A stretch of DNA of 64,000 nucleotides from Herbiconiux sp. L3-i23 (GCF_023734115.1 NZ_AP025737.1:2666001-2730000); one strand, 5' to 3'. Shown: positions 8,995-16,406, counted from the first letter of the stretch. Notes: a model not told the origin generated them from the letters alone. Translations and numbers: made by a program.

Positions 8995-10185
8995 TCAGTC
9001 TGCGCCGAGCAGACCGTCGACGGCACCGAGGGTTCCGTCCACGGTCCGGCCGACGCCGTCGAGGGTTCCGTCGACCGCTCCGAGCGTGTCGTCGACGACC
9101 TCACCGGTGCCGTCGGAGAGGGTCTCCACTCCGGAGACGACGCCCTCGGTCACGTCGGGCAGCCGCAACGCATCGGGCAGCGCCGCCACCCCGTCGGCGA
9201 GATCGGCGACCGCTCCCCCAAGAGATTCACCCGAACGGCTGTCCGTCGGAGAAACGGGAACGGGCGCCCCGATGCCGTGCCCGACATCGGTCGCGCCCGC
9301 GGGAGACGTGCGGTCGGCTTGGTCGGGCGGTGTCGCGGGAGCCGCGATCGACGGGGCGTCACCCGCCGCGGCGGCGGGTGACCCGGCGAAGACGATCGGG
9401 TCGGTCGTCGGCTGGGCGGATCCGCCGGCCGGCTCCACGGTGAGGGCGACGACCGCGTCGGCGTCGTAGTCGCCGTCGAGGATGCGATATCCGTCGGACG
9501 CGGCGGCGACGAGGCCCGCGCTGACCGGGCCGTCCTCGCGCACGAACCAGGCCTGGTAGACCTCGTCGTCGGGCAGCGACGCGACGTCGTGCATCACCAC
9601 GGCGGAGAGCTCGAGGTCGGCGGACGCGAGCAGCGATGCGCTTCCGCCCGCGGGCAGGTCGACATCGATGCGGCGCATGTCGGAGGCCGCGCTGATCGAT
9701 GCGAGCTGTTCCGCCTCGTTCGGCGCGGTGGTCGTCGCGCCGAGCGCGATGCCGCCGACGAAGAGCGCAACGGCGGCCGCTGCCGACGTCACGGCGAACA
9801 TCAGGCGACCGCGGGGCCGGCGACGACGCCGCGAGGCGAGGTCGGTGACCGTCGCATCGCTCGTCGTCTCGGGGCCACGCGAGTCAGTGCGCACCGGTTC
9901 TGCCACCGCCCCGACCAGCATCGGGGAGGCGTCGTCGGCGGGGAGCTGCAGCGTGGAATCCAGGCGGTCGAGCAGTGCGCTCTTCAGGCCGACCGGCGGG
10001 GCGACCGGCGCGGTGGCCGCGGCGAGGAGCGCTGCCGTGTCGACGAAGCCGGCGACCTCGGCGCGGAGCTCCTCGGATCCGCGGAGCTGCTCTTCGAACG
10101 CCAGCCGTTCGAGTTCGGAGAGGGCATCGAGGGCGTAGGCGCCGCTGAGGTTCTCGTGAGCGTGCGAGCCGAAGCGCGTGGTCAT
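8995..10185 (-). CDS. rskA: RskA-family anti-sigma-K factor with repetitive C-terminal tail
   Basis: Anti-sigma factor of 396 residues that should sequester the SigK-type factor encoded just upstream; its ATG overlaps the sigK stop (ATGA). Seen: N-terminal anti-sigma domain (SGAYALDALSELERLAFEEQL), one membrane segment near FAVTSAAAAVALFVGGIALG, an RskA domain (LPAGGSASLLAS, LPDDEVYQAWFVREDG), then about 130 extra residues. The tail is Ser/Pro/Ala-rich and ends in VDGTL/GAVDG/LLG units. The last of these, GAVDGLLG (residues 387-394), occurs identically in the secreted protein at 18.7 kb. RskA release normally needs stepwise proteolysis; that part is inferred from the family. Confidence 0.88.
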   Translation of the reverse strand: MTTRFGSHAHENLSGAYALDALSELERLAFEEQLRGSEELRAEVAGFVDTAALLAAATAPVAPPVGLKSALLDRLDSTLQLPADDASPMLVGAVAEPVRTDSRGPETTSDATVTDLASRRRRRPRGRLMFAVTSAAAAVALFVGGIALGATTTAPNEAEQLASISAASDMRRIDVDLPAGGSASLLASADLELSAVVMHDVASLPDDEVYQAWFVREDGPVSAGLVAAASDGYRILDGDYDADAVVALTVEPAGGSAQPTTDPIVFAGSPAAAAGDAPSIAAPATPPDQADRTSPAGATDVGHGIGAPVPVSPTDSRSGESLGGAVADLADGVAALPDALRLPDVTEGVVSGVETLSDGTGEVVDDTLGAVDGTLDGVGRTVDGTLGAVDGLLGAD

Positions 10186-10775
10186 GACGTCACCCCCATT
10201 GCGTCGCGCAGACGGATCATGCCGTCGCGGAGGCGCGTCTTCACGGTTCCGATCGGAATGTGCAGGATCTCGGCGACCTCGCTGTGGGTGTGGCCGCCGT
10301 AGTAGGCGAGAGTGATGGCTTCACGCTGCAGGTCGGTGAGCTGTCGCATCGCCTGACGGACGCGTTCACCCTCGAGCGTGACCTCGACGTGCTCGGAGAC
10401 GGAGTCGAATTCGCGCTCGTAGTCGCGGATGCCGATCTTCATGTCCCGGTCGCGGCCGGACTGCGAGGCGCGGATGCGGTCGACGGCGCGACGGTGGGTC
10501 ATGGTGAGGATCCACGTCATCGCGGAGCCCTTGTCGGCGGAGTACCGCGAGGCGGTCTGCCAGATCTCGAGGAAGATCTCCTGCGTGACCTCTTCCGACT
10601 GGGCGTCGTCGATGAGGATGCGGCGGACGAGTCCGAAGACGCGGGCGGCGACCTGATCGTAAAGGTCCGCGAACGCGGCGCGATCGCCCGTTCCGATCCG
10701 GGTCAAGAGATCTTCGCGGGCGACGACGGCATCAGGTGTCGAGCCTTCGTCGCGTTCGGTCACGAGCATCAGCAT
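10182..10775 (-). CDS. sigK: ECF RNA polymerase sigma factor, SigK type
   Basis: Group-IV sigma factor of 197 residues. Region 2 is at about residues 30-95 (FADLYDQVAARVFGLVRRIL, EEVTQEIFLEIWQTA, MTWILTMTHRRAVDRIR) and region 4 at about 140-195 (LTDLQREAITLAYYGGHTHS, IPIGTVKTRLRDGMIRL). Sequence and linkage to RskA match SigK of mycobacteria. The ATG at 10775 has AGGTGG nine bases upstream; a second ATG two codons later is possible. A candidate promoter resembling the SigK consensus lies upstream, suggesting autoregulation. Confidence 0.92.
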   Translation of the reverse strand: MLMLVTERDEGSTPDAVVAREDLLTRIGTGDRAAFADLYDQVAARVFGLVRRILIDDAQSEEVTQEIFLEIWQTASRYSADKGSAMTWILTMTHRRAVDRIRASQSGRDRDMKIGIRDYEREFDSVSEHVEVTLEGERVRQAMRQLTDLQREAITLAYYGGHTHSEVAEILHIPIGTVKTRLRDGMIRLRDAMGVTS

Positions 10776-10837
10776 TACAGATCACCACCTGACTTCTCCT
10801 GAGAGGCGCCCCGTCGGGAAGCGCCTTCTGACAGGTG

Positions 10838-10865
10838 GTTCGGTCTCGCCATTACTTCGGATTGG
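10838..10865 (-). promoter_or_regulatory. candidate autoregulated sigK promoter
   Basis: On the minus strand CCAATCC is followed after 15 bp by CCGAAC, about 60 bp before the sigK start. This resembles the two-part element recalled for mycobacterial SigK (CCATCC, spacer 16-17, CCGAAT). The spacing and the -35 are not perfect, so this is a candidate only. Confidence 0.35.
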
Positions 10866-11081
10866 AGCGCGCGACGGCGGCGGCGGCGACGACGACGACG
10901 AGCGCATCGACATCGGTCGCCGAATGGCTGACGAGCATCCTTTGAGAGAGGCCGGAACAGGCCACCGCTGAGAAGGATGGCGCCGGACCGCAGTTAACGC
11001 CTCTCGGCGCGAGGCCGCTCGGAGCGGCGAATATTGGAGCCCGGGGTTACTGCGGCCCGGCATGGCTCCGAAGAGCCGCGA

Positions 11082-11711
11082 CTAGTCTAAGCCGCCCGAG
11101 CGCCACAGTGTGGAGGAGGCACTCAGGTCGGCCGCGATCTCGGTGAGCCTCAGGGCGCGGGCCGTCAGGGCGGTGGATCGTTCCGGCTCGGTGCCTTCGA
11201 GGTCGTCGGCCACAGACGTCGAACCGGCGGCGGAGACGCGACAGAACGCGGCGGCCCGATCGAGCGCGATCGCCAGGTCGCCCGAGAAGACACCGCGGAG
11301 GATCTGGTCGGCCAGGTCGAGCACCTCATCGGGTCCCGCAGGGTCGGGCGCGCCGGCCACGACCGGGTCGATGGTCCGCGAGACCTCGATGCCGCGCTGG
11401 AAGTAGAGGCTGCCGGACACGGCATCCGCCCGGATCATGGTGCGCAGCAGGTAAATGCGCCACAGAGTGCCGGGCAGGCTGCGGGCGGTGGCGCGCGACC
11501 ATAGTTCGGCGATCGCGTCGATGCCGTTCTCGTCGGTGAAGCGCACGAGCCGGTCGACGATCTCGGGGTCGGGTTCGGCGCGCACGCGGGCGAGGAGCGC
11601 GTTCGCCGTCTCGTGGGCGAGGCGCGAGATGGCGGCCGGATCTTGTCCGCCCTGCATTGCCTCGAACTGGTAGCCGGCGAACTTCACGGGTCGCGGGTGC
11701 CGATCGGTCAT
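11082..11711 (-). CDS. conserved actinobacterial hypothetical protein
   Basis: A 209-residue, mostly helical soluble protein with no signal peptide or membrane segment. It begins RHPRPVKFAGYQFEAMQGGQ and contains PGTLWRIYLLRTMI and DLADQILRGVFSGDLAIALDRAA. I recognise this as a type found widely in actinobacteria without a known role, but cannot name a reaction. The start is well supported: on the minus strand TAGCCT lies six bases before the ATG, the leaderless arrangement seen repeatedly in this window. The roughly 300 bp between it and sigK hold the sigK promoter candidate and nothing else recognisable. Confidence 0.7.
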   Translation of the reverse strand: MTDRHPRPVKFAGYQFEAMQGGQDPAAISRLAHETANALLARVRAEPDPEIVDRLVRFTDENGIDAIAELWSRATARSLPGTLWRIYLLRTMIRADAVSGSLYFQRGIEVSRTIDPVVAGAPDPAGPDEVLDLADQILRGVFSGDLAIALDRAAAFCRVSAAGSTSVADDLEGTEPERSTALTARALRLTEIAADLSASSTLWRSGGLD

Positions 11712-11806
11712 CGATCAAGGCTACGCCGCGCCGCGGTGTCCCCCACTGTCTGACGTTTTGCCGACAATCAGGCTTCGCCCATGTTGCTCACAGTTACGGT
11801 TGTGGT

Positions 11807-11974
11807 GTGGGTCTACTAGTTGCATTGCTCGTGGTGTGGGTCGCCCTCGCGATCCTCGGACTGCTGATCGACGCCATCAAGTGGCTGCTGTGGATCGCGA
11901 TCATCCTGATCGTGATCACACTGGCGGTCGGCGCCGTCAGACGGTTCGGCAAGGGGCGCTCTTCGCGGTCCTGA
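11807..11974 (+). CDS. small hydrophobic membrane protein
   Basis: A 55-residue peptide dominated by two hydrophobic stretches, LLVALLVVWVALAILGLLI and LLWIAIILIVITLAVGAV, ending in a basic tail (RRFGKGRSSRS). It should be a double- or re-entrant-spanning membrane peptide. The GTG at 11807 has no ribosome-binding site, but TACGGT (11795-11800) sits six bases before it, which fits a leaderless mRNA. It is followed 41 bp later by a related small membrane peptide. No function can be assigned. Confidence 0.65.
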   Translation: MGLLVALLVVWVALAILGLLIDAIKWLLWIAIILIVITLAVGAVRRFGKGRSSRS

Positions 11975-12015
11975 CTCCATCGTTTCGAGCTCTGCACGAT
12001 GAAAGGAATGTGTCA

Positions 12016-12180
12016 ATGAACCTCGTCTTCATCATCATCGTCGTCGTCGCCATCGTTCTCGCGATCGTCGGCGGATTGAACACCGCGCTCAACTGGCTGC
12101 TCTGGGTCGGCATCATCATCGCCGTTCTCGCGCTCATCGCCTTCCTGCTGCGCACGATCAGCGGTCGCAAGCGGGTCTGA
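12016..12180 (+). CDS. small hydrophobic membrane protein, related to the preceding one
   Basis: A 54-residue peptide with two hydrophobic stretches (FIIIVVVAIVLAIVGG and LLWVGIIIAVLALIAFLL) and a basic end (GRKRV). It shares the N-x-LLW-[IV]-x-I-I-I core with the upstream peptide, so the two may be diverged duplicates. Start chosen from GAAAGGA at 12001-12007, eight bases before the ATG. The tRNA-Lys gene follows in the same direction. Function unknown; such tiny membrane peptides are easily missed in annotation. Confidence 0.65.
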   Translation: MNLVFIIIVVVAIVLAIVGGLNTALNWLLWVGIIIAVLALIAFLLRTISGRKRV

Positions 12181-12236
12181 CCCGCTGACCCCTAGAGGCC
12201 CGTCACACCGGAGCGTTCACGCTAATCTGGTGCGGC

Positions 12237-12309
12237 GGGCCTCTAGCTCAGTTGGCAGAGCAGCGGACTTTTAATCCGCGGGTCGTGGGTTCGAGCCCCA
12301 CGGGGCCCA
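12237..12309 (+). tRNA. tRNA-Lys (anticodon TTT)
   Basis: A complete 73-nt cloverleaf. Acceptor arms GGGCCTC / GGGGCCC pair with one G-U; the D-arm contains TAGCTCAGTTGG; the anticodon loop ACTTTTAAT places TTT as anticodon; the T-arm is GTGGG-TTCGAGC-CCCAC. The 3' CCA is not encoded. The 3' half and the following terminator are partly repeated 148 bp downstream. Confidence 0.96.
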
Positions 12310-12914
12310 CAAGAAAGATGGCGGCCCCAGGCCGCCATTTTGCTTGTGGGCCCCGTGTAGAAGAACTCACTCCTGTGGTGGGCCCCTGCCGCCGGTACCG
12401 GCGCGACGCGAAGCGGCGTGACGGCCGAGCGGGAGGGATCGAGCCACACGGGGCCCACAAGAAAGATGGCGGCCCCAGGCCGCCACTTCACTTGGGGGCA
12501 GGCCGCCACTTTACTTGGGGGCCACGTGTAGAAGAACGCGCTCCCGTCGCGGTGCTCCGAGTCAGCCCCGATGCTGTCGCGAACCATGATCACGACCACT
12601 GCGGCAGCCGCGGCGACAGCGATCGCCCCGGCCACGATGTAGAACAGACGCTCCCCCGCCGCTGCCGTCATCGGGAGCGAAACTCGCCGCGCTCGCCCCT
12701 TCCGCACTGGTTGAGGGGTGCTCAGAGACGGTGGGGCCGAGACGGAGGGAGCCTGTCCGGTCTGATAGATCCGTCGTGCTTCTCGACGTTGATCCGCGTC
12801 GACCAGTTCTGGTTCAGCAGTCACGATGCCTGCATTCCGGGGTCGGCGATCGGCCCCCGTCGACAGACCGAGTTCGCAGCCCACCGGCATCGACCGAGTA
12901 GCCGATTCATCCAA
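12243..12914 (-). CDS. doubtful membrane protein ORF running antisense into tRNA-Lys
   Basis: An open frame of 223 codons. The first 125 residues could be a real protein: a polar N-terminus, a basic stretch (RKGRARRVSLP) and one strong membrane helix (LFYIVAGAIAVAAAAAVVVIMV). From about residue 125 the frame merely reads through the antisense of the tRNA-terminator repeats and ends inside the tRNA, so the C-terminal part is not credible. The ATG has no ribosome-binding site. Either a small membrane protein lost its end when the tRNA duplication arose, or the whole frame is chance. Confidence 0.25.
   Translation of the reverse strand: MDESATRSMPVGCELGLSTGADRRPRNAGIVTAEPELVDADQRREARRIYQTGQAPSVSAPPSLSTPQPVRKGRARRVSLPMTAAAGERLFYIVAGAIAVAAAAAVVVIMVRDSIGADSEHRDGSAFFYTWPPSKVAACPQVKWRPGAAIFLVGPVWLDPSRSAVTPLRVAPVPAAGAHHRSEFFYTGPTSKMAAWGRHLSCGPRGARTHDPRIKSPLLCQLS
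12318..12341 (+). terminator. intrinsic terminator of tRNA-Lys
   Basis: A perfect 9-bp stem ATGGCGGCC / GGCCGCCAT with loop CCA, followed by TTTTG, nine bases after the tRNA. A second copy of the stem without the T-tract is at about 12466-12485. Confidence 0.8.
12439..12540 (+). repeat. partial duplication of the tRNA-Lys 3' end and terminator
   Basis: Bases 12439-12485 repeat 12291-12337 (T-loop, 3' acceptor strand and terminator stem) with one mismatch, at a fixed offset of 148 bp. After that the copy diverges, contains a small internal repeat (AGGCCGCCACTT-N-ACTTGGGGG, twice) and then a second copy of CGTGTAGAAGAAC, which also follows the true terminator at 12354. It looks like a tandem duplication or the scar of an integration at the tRNA; no integrase is present. 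Confidence 0.7.
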
Positions 12915-12996
12915 GGAGCAGCGTGTTTGATCCCGCTCTGTTCGAGAAAGGTATCCACCGATTCGCGGGGTGTCGAATGAACAGCAGCTGTGACAC

Positions 12997-13464
12997 TCAG
13001 TCCTCGTGCCGGGGATCCACCGCGAAGTCCGGCCCCGAGAGTGATTGGAACACCGCGAGCGGCATGTGATCGGGCCCGATCATGCGGGCACTGATCGAGT
13101 GTCCGGCGGACGGCTCCTCCTTGTCGAGCCTCTCCGCTCCACCTTCTTCGAGCGCGGCGATGGTGGACTTCACATCCTGGGTCTGGAACACCAGCCGCAC
13201 CTTCGGTGCCGGAGGATCGGACAACGCCCCGCTTCCATCCAGTTCGGGGTGGACGAGCTCGATCGTCGCTCGTCCGACATCGAGCACGAGCTGCGCTCCA
13301 TTCGCGTTCCGGTAGCCCATGAGCTGATCGAGCCCCAGCGCGTCACGGTAGAACGCGGTTGCGGCGTCGAAATCGGGAGCCTCGATCACGACCCTCAGCT
13401 GCGAGACGTGCGGCGCATCGCTCTGATCGTTCGATTCGATGGGTCGTTGGGAGGTTTCTGTCAT
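12997..13464 (-). CDS. VOC-family (glyoxalase/bleomycin-resistance fold) protein
   Basis: A 155-residue single-domain protein of the vicinal-oxygen-chelate superfamily. Paired beta-alpha-beta modules are visible: VSQLRVVIEAPDFDAATAFY...LGLDQ, then IELVHPELDG, KVRLVFQTQDVKSTIAALEEGG and MPLAVFQSL. Family members bind a metal or sequester small molecules; the substrate cannot be read from sequence. The start is supported by TACGGT on the minus strand exactly six bases before the ATG (leaderless type). Confidence 0.8.
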   Translation of the reverse strand: MTETSQRPIESNDQSDAPHVSQLRVVIEAPDFDAATAFYRDALGLDQLMGYRNANGAQLVLDVGRATIELVHPELDGSGALSDPPAPKVRLVFQTQDVKSTIAALEEGGAERLDKEEPSAGHSISARMIGPDHMPLAVFQSLSGPDFAVDPRHED

Positions 13465-13795
13465 CGCGTCACCGTATCCGCCGGGACCATGGGGAACCGG
13501 GGCTTCGGGCGGATTGACAGCGAGGAATACTCAATAACCCGCCGAGGTCACTTTACGATGGGCGGCGCGACGCCGAGCCGGAGGCCGACGCAGTGCGGTG
13601 CCGATCACCCGGTGCGACTGTCCCCCAAGGCGCCGACACGGCGCGTCCCGCGAACGGGCACTGTCAGGGAGAAGCGTCCGACGTTCAAATATCCATAGCT
13701 CGGGATTCACTCTTCCCGGCTCGGACCGCCCATCAGGCGCGCTCGAAACTCAGGGCACGCCACACGCGAGCCCGTGTCGCATCGAAAGCTGCACC
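13465..13795 (+). other. intergenic stretch without recognisable gene
   Basis: About 330 bp between divergent genes. It contains the leaderless promoter of the VOC gene (13471-13476, minus strand) and an isolated TTGACA at 13514-13519, but no -10 at the right distance. I see no RNA gene, repeat or coding signal here. Confidence 0.5.
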
Positions 13796-14353
13796 GTGCC
13801 CGACCGTCTCAACGAAGTCTCGGATCTCACCGACCTGATCGGATCGTGGGTGCTCCACGCTTCGACCAGTGAGTTCTTCGCCGCCCATCCGCGAGTCACC
13901 CAAGGCCGCGTCACCTACGAGTCCAGCGAGCGTGAGCGCGTCGCGTTCCGAGTCGAGCTCATGATCCGGAATCGCACGCTGCGCATTCGAGGACGAGCTC
14001 GAAGCAGTCAAGTGGGGAAGGCGCACAACGGGCGCGGTCACGGTGCGCGCTTCATCGCGTCGCGGATGCAGTGGCGAATCCTCATGAGCGCCGACGGGCG
14101 GATCCTTTCAACGGGAAGCGCGGCCTCGATGATGACGAACGCAGGCACTCTGATCATGGCTCGCGACGGCGTCAGTCGAGCCGAGGTCCTCGACCACATC
14201 CATCGCCGCTACGCCGAACACGGACTCTCACAGCCCGACCTCCGCGACATGCATTGGCGGGAGCCGAGTGATCATACGACCCCCCTTCCGCCCGCCGCGC
14301 GGACGTGGCGGGGGAACCGGCTTGCGAGACACCGACCGGTGATAGATAGTTAG
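13796..14353 (+). CDS. hypothetical protein
   Basis: A 185-residue frame with protein-like composition, using GTG at 13796 (GAAAG seven bases upstream); the longer in-frame extension upstream is rich in Arg/Pro/Ser and looks like shadow coding. The product begins VPDRLNEVSDLTDLIGSWVL and has a strand-rich middle (QGRVTYESSERERVAFRVEL, RMQWRILMSADGRIL), giving it a lipocalin-like or beta-barrel look. No motif allows a function. Codon use is somewhat less GC-biased than its neighbours, which fits recent acquisition or weak selection. Confidence 0.5.
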   Translation: MPDRLNEVSDLTDLIGSWVLHASTSEFFAAHPRVTQGRVTYESSERERVAFRVELMIRNRTLRIRGRARSSQVGKAHNGRGHGARFIASRMQWRILMSADGRILSTGSAASMMTNAGTLIMARDGVSRAEVLDHIHRRYAEHGLSQPDLRDMHWREPSDHTTPLPPAARTWRGNRLARHRPVIDS

Positions 14354-14376
14354 AACGTCTAGCGAAAGGTCGGCTC

Positions 14377-14553
14377 ATGAATCTCTCTCCCGCCCCCCGC
14401 CCGCTCAGGGGCCAATACACCGGAGACTCGCGTCAGGGCAGCGTGATCGCCGGCTGGTTCCGCGGCGGAGAGGTGCGAGGACCGCGACGCACTCGGAAGG
14501 GCTCGCCGGTTCCGACTTCCACCTCGGGGCATGTGACAGGCCGCGCAGCCTGA
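14377..14553 (+). CDS. possible small protein
   Basis: A 58-codon frame starting MNLSPAPRPLRGQYTGDSR, with GAAAGG seven bases before the ATG. A promoter-like pair, TTGCGA and GATAGT with 17-bp spacing, lies just upstream. These signals support a real small gene; its Arg/Gly/Pro-rich composition and lack of a known family argue against. The roughly 265 bp that follow contain only a GCCCCC-GTTC-GGGGGC hairpin (14667-14682) and a GTCAACCC box at 14656. Confidence 0.35.
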   Translation: MNLSPAPRPLRGQYTGDSRQGSVIAGWFRGGEVRGPRRTRKGSPVPTSTSGHVTGRAA

Positions 14554-14818
14554 CCTCGACGGCAACCTCGACTCGCAGCCAGCGGCGTGCAGCTTCCCGA
14601 CTCGATTCGCGTCCCGCCTGCCGGCCTCGGGCCGTGCATCTAGGTCTCCATGACTGTCAACCCTTAGCCCCCGTTCGGGGGCGGCCGTAGCCTCGACGCA
14701 GCGGTGAGAGACCACGCACCCGGGTATCGAAGACGAATCGGCGACTTGTCGATGCTCGTACTCGGGCTGCTCCCGCTCGACACCGGAGAAGTCCGACCTC
14801 CGAGATTGCGCGCGCCCC

Positions 14819-15100
14819 GTGACCACTGTCAGCTACCTCCGCGCGACCGTCAACGGCCGCCCCGTCGATCGCCGATTCACGCTCGCATCGCAGCTGCCCT
14901 TCACTGCGACGACCCCGGTCCTCGCCAAGGATGCGGTCGACTCCGTGTCGGAAACGCCCCTCTCTCCGACCAGCTCGCGCGCACGCCGCAGCACATACCA
15001 TCGACCTCGGAAGCTGTTCGGTTTTCTGTTCTACTCGGTCACGAGTTCTGTGATCGCCGCGTCGACCATCGGCATCGTCGCCATCCTGACAGACCTGTGA
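14819..15100 (+). CDS. small protein with C-terminal membrane helix
   Basis: A 93-residue product starting at GTG 14819 (MTTVSYLRATVNGRPVDR). The polar N-terminal 60 residues are followed by a basic patch (SRARRSTYHRPRK) and one membrane helix (LFGFLFYSVTSSVIAASTIGIVAIL), so it would be tail-anchored with the N-terminus in the cytoplasm. No ribosome-binding site is evident. Function unknown. It is in a stretch of small genes that shows no shared metabolic theme. Confidence 0.4.
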   Translation: MTTVSYLRATVNGRPVDRRFTLASQLPFTATTPVLAKDAVDSVSETPLSPTSSRARRSTYHRPRKLFGFLFYSVTSSVIAASTIGIVAILTDL

Positions 15101-15122
15101 CGGCAGCGGTCATCGGGGCGAA

Positions 15123-15398
15123 TCAGTCGTCGAGCCCTTGATCGAGACAACGCACTCTGATGGCGCGCAGCGCGATGGGAAACTCGCTGTAGATGTTCCA
15201 GCCGCGCCCGCCGGCGAGCCAGGTGACCCGATAGCACTCGCGTCGAGCTTCGATGAAGGCGAGCAGACGCATCGCGTCCGACGGGTCCCGCCGGGAGTCG
15301 CAGACGGTCCACGAATGGTCGTCCAACTTCGTGACTTCGAGCAGTTCCCCGGCCGGGCTCACCCGGCGCGGACGACGTGCGTGATCGACCGTCCCCAT
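15123..15398 (-). CDS. small conserved hypothetical protein
   Basis: A 91-residue soluble protein with a compact core, DDHSWTVCDSRRDPSDAMRL, LAFIEARRECYRVTWLAGG. Similar small W-x-V-x-D proteins seem common in Microbacteriaceae, but I know no function. GGTGG lies four bases before the ATG. About 45 bp upstream on the same strand is GTCAACCCC, a box also present before the 14.8-kb gene. Confidence 0.6.
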   Translation of the reverse strand: MGTVDHARRPRRVSPAGELLEVTKLDDHSWTVCDSRRDPSDAMRLLAFIEARRECYRVTWLAGGRGWNIYSEFPIALRAIRVRCLDQGLDD

Positions 15399-15485
15399 GG
15401 ATCCACCGAAACACTCTGCACACGGCGCGGAAAGGGGTTGACTACTCAGCGTGCCGAGACCCCGCGCGGGGGCTCGTCCCGTTGA

Positions 15486-16280
15486 TCACTGCGGCTGGCA
15501 GTGCGGGCACCACCAGGTGCGTCGCTGCTCCGGATCTCCGGCCACCTCGGCTTTCGCGCGGATAGGGGTTCCGCACCGCAAGCACGGCCGTCCGGCGCGA
15601 CCGACTACCCAATGCCGCTCCCCGCGTCGGGTGTTGCCGGTGGTGGTCTGGAACATCCCCGACACGGTGACCGAGGAGCGCAGACCGCGCGCCGCCGTCA
15701 TCACCAGACCAGGTACGTCCACGTCGCCGATCGGCCGCCACGGCCACAGCCCACGGAGGAAGCAGACCTCGTTCGCCCACAGGTTGCCGAGCCCCGCGAG
15801 AAGACGCTGATCGAGTAACGCGGCGACCACCGGTCGGGAGCCATCCGCACTGAGACGGGCGACCGCGGCCCTCTCGTCCCAGTCGCCGCGCAACGGATCG
15901 GGGCCGAGATGCCCGACAACCGTCCTCTCGTCCGGGGTGCGCACCAGATCCACGACCGGCATCTCGATACCCCAGACGGTGCGGCCGTCCTGGAGGCGCA
16001 TGCGGATACGCACCAACTCCTGACGCGACCGCGGCAGGGTCCTGCCGTTCGCGGTGATCGTCCACGAGCCCTGCATCAACAGGTGCGTGTGCAGGGTCCA
16101 CCCGGTGTCGAAGCGTGTGAGCAGATGCTTGCCGTGCGTGTCGTAGTCGTCAATCCGCGCGCCACCGAGGGATGCCCCCGCCGCGGGCCCCGATCGGACC
16201 TCGCCCGAGGCGACCTCGGCGCCGAGGGCAGCCGCACGCAGTCGTGCCGCGAGGCGGTAGACGCTGTCACCCTCGGGCAT
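15486..16280 (-). CDS. nei2: Fpg/Nei-family DNA glycosylase (Nei2 / endonuclease VIII type)
   Basis: Removes oxidised bases and cuts the abasic site (base-excision repair). The 264-residue product begins MPEGDSVYR: after Met removal Pro2 is the Schiff-base nucleophile and Glu3 the general acid, both present. The helix-two-turn-helix is near LLDQRLLAGLGNLWANEVCF, and the C-terminal zinc finger has CLRCGTPI...WWCPHC. MPEGDSV rather than MPELPEV points to the Nei2 branch of actinobacteria. TAGGGT lies six bases before the ATG on the minus strand, so the mRNA is probably leaderless. Confidence 0.93.
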   Translation of the reverse strand: MPEGDSVYRLAARLRAAALGAEVASGEVRSGPAAGASLGGARIDDYDTHGKHLLTRFDTGWTLHTHLLMQGSWTITANGRTLPRSRQELVRIRMRLQDGRTVWGIEMPVVDLVRTPDERTVVGHLGPDPLRGDWDERAAVARLSADGSRPVVAALLDQRLLAGLGNLWANEVCFLRGLWPWRPIGDVDVPGLVMTAARGLRSSVTVSGMFQTTTGNTRRGERHWVVGRAGRPCLRCGTPIRAKAEVAGDPEQRRTWWCPHCQPQ

Positions 16281-16406
16281 CGCGCCACCCTAGCCTCTCC
16301 GAGCCGAGCGACGCCCAGCGTTCTGGGGCCGGAACCCCAGACGCCGCCTCTACGGTGTCCCCGAGCCGGCCTCCCGAGTCGGACCCCACCCCGGAAGGAC
16401 CTCCGC

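Noticed and set aside
10782-11063. A 93-codon minus-strand frame upstream of sigK
   Set aside because: Arg/Ser/Pro-rich, no ribosome-binding site, and it overlaps the sigK promoter candidate; no protein-like features.
12237-12540. Active genomic island or prophage at tRNA-Lys
   Set aside because: Only a short duplication is present; no integrase, phage or plasmid gene lies within several kb.
13514-13559. TTGACA followed by TACGAT as a promoter for the 13.8-kb gene
   Set aside because: The spacer is 34 bp, far outside 16-19 bp, and no -10 lies at the right distance.
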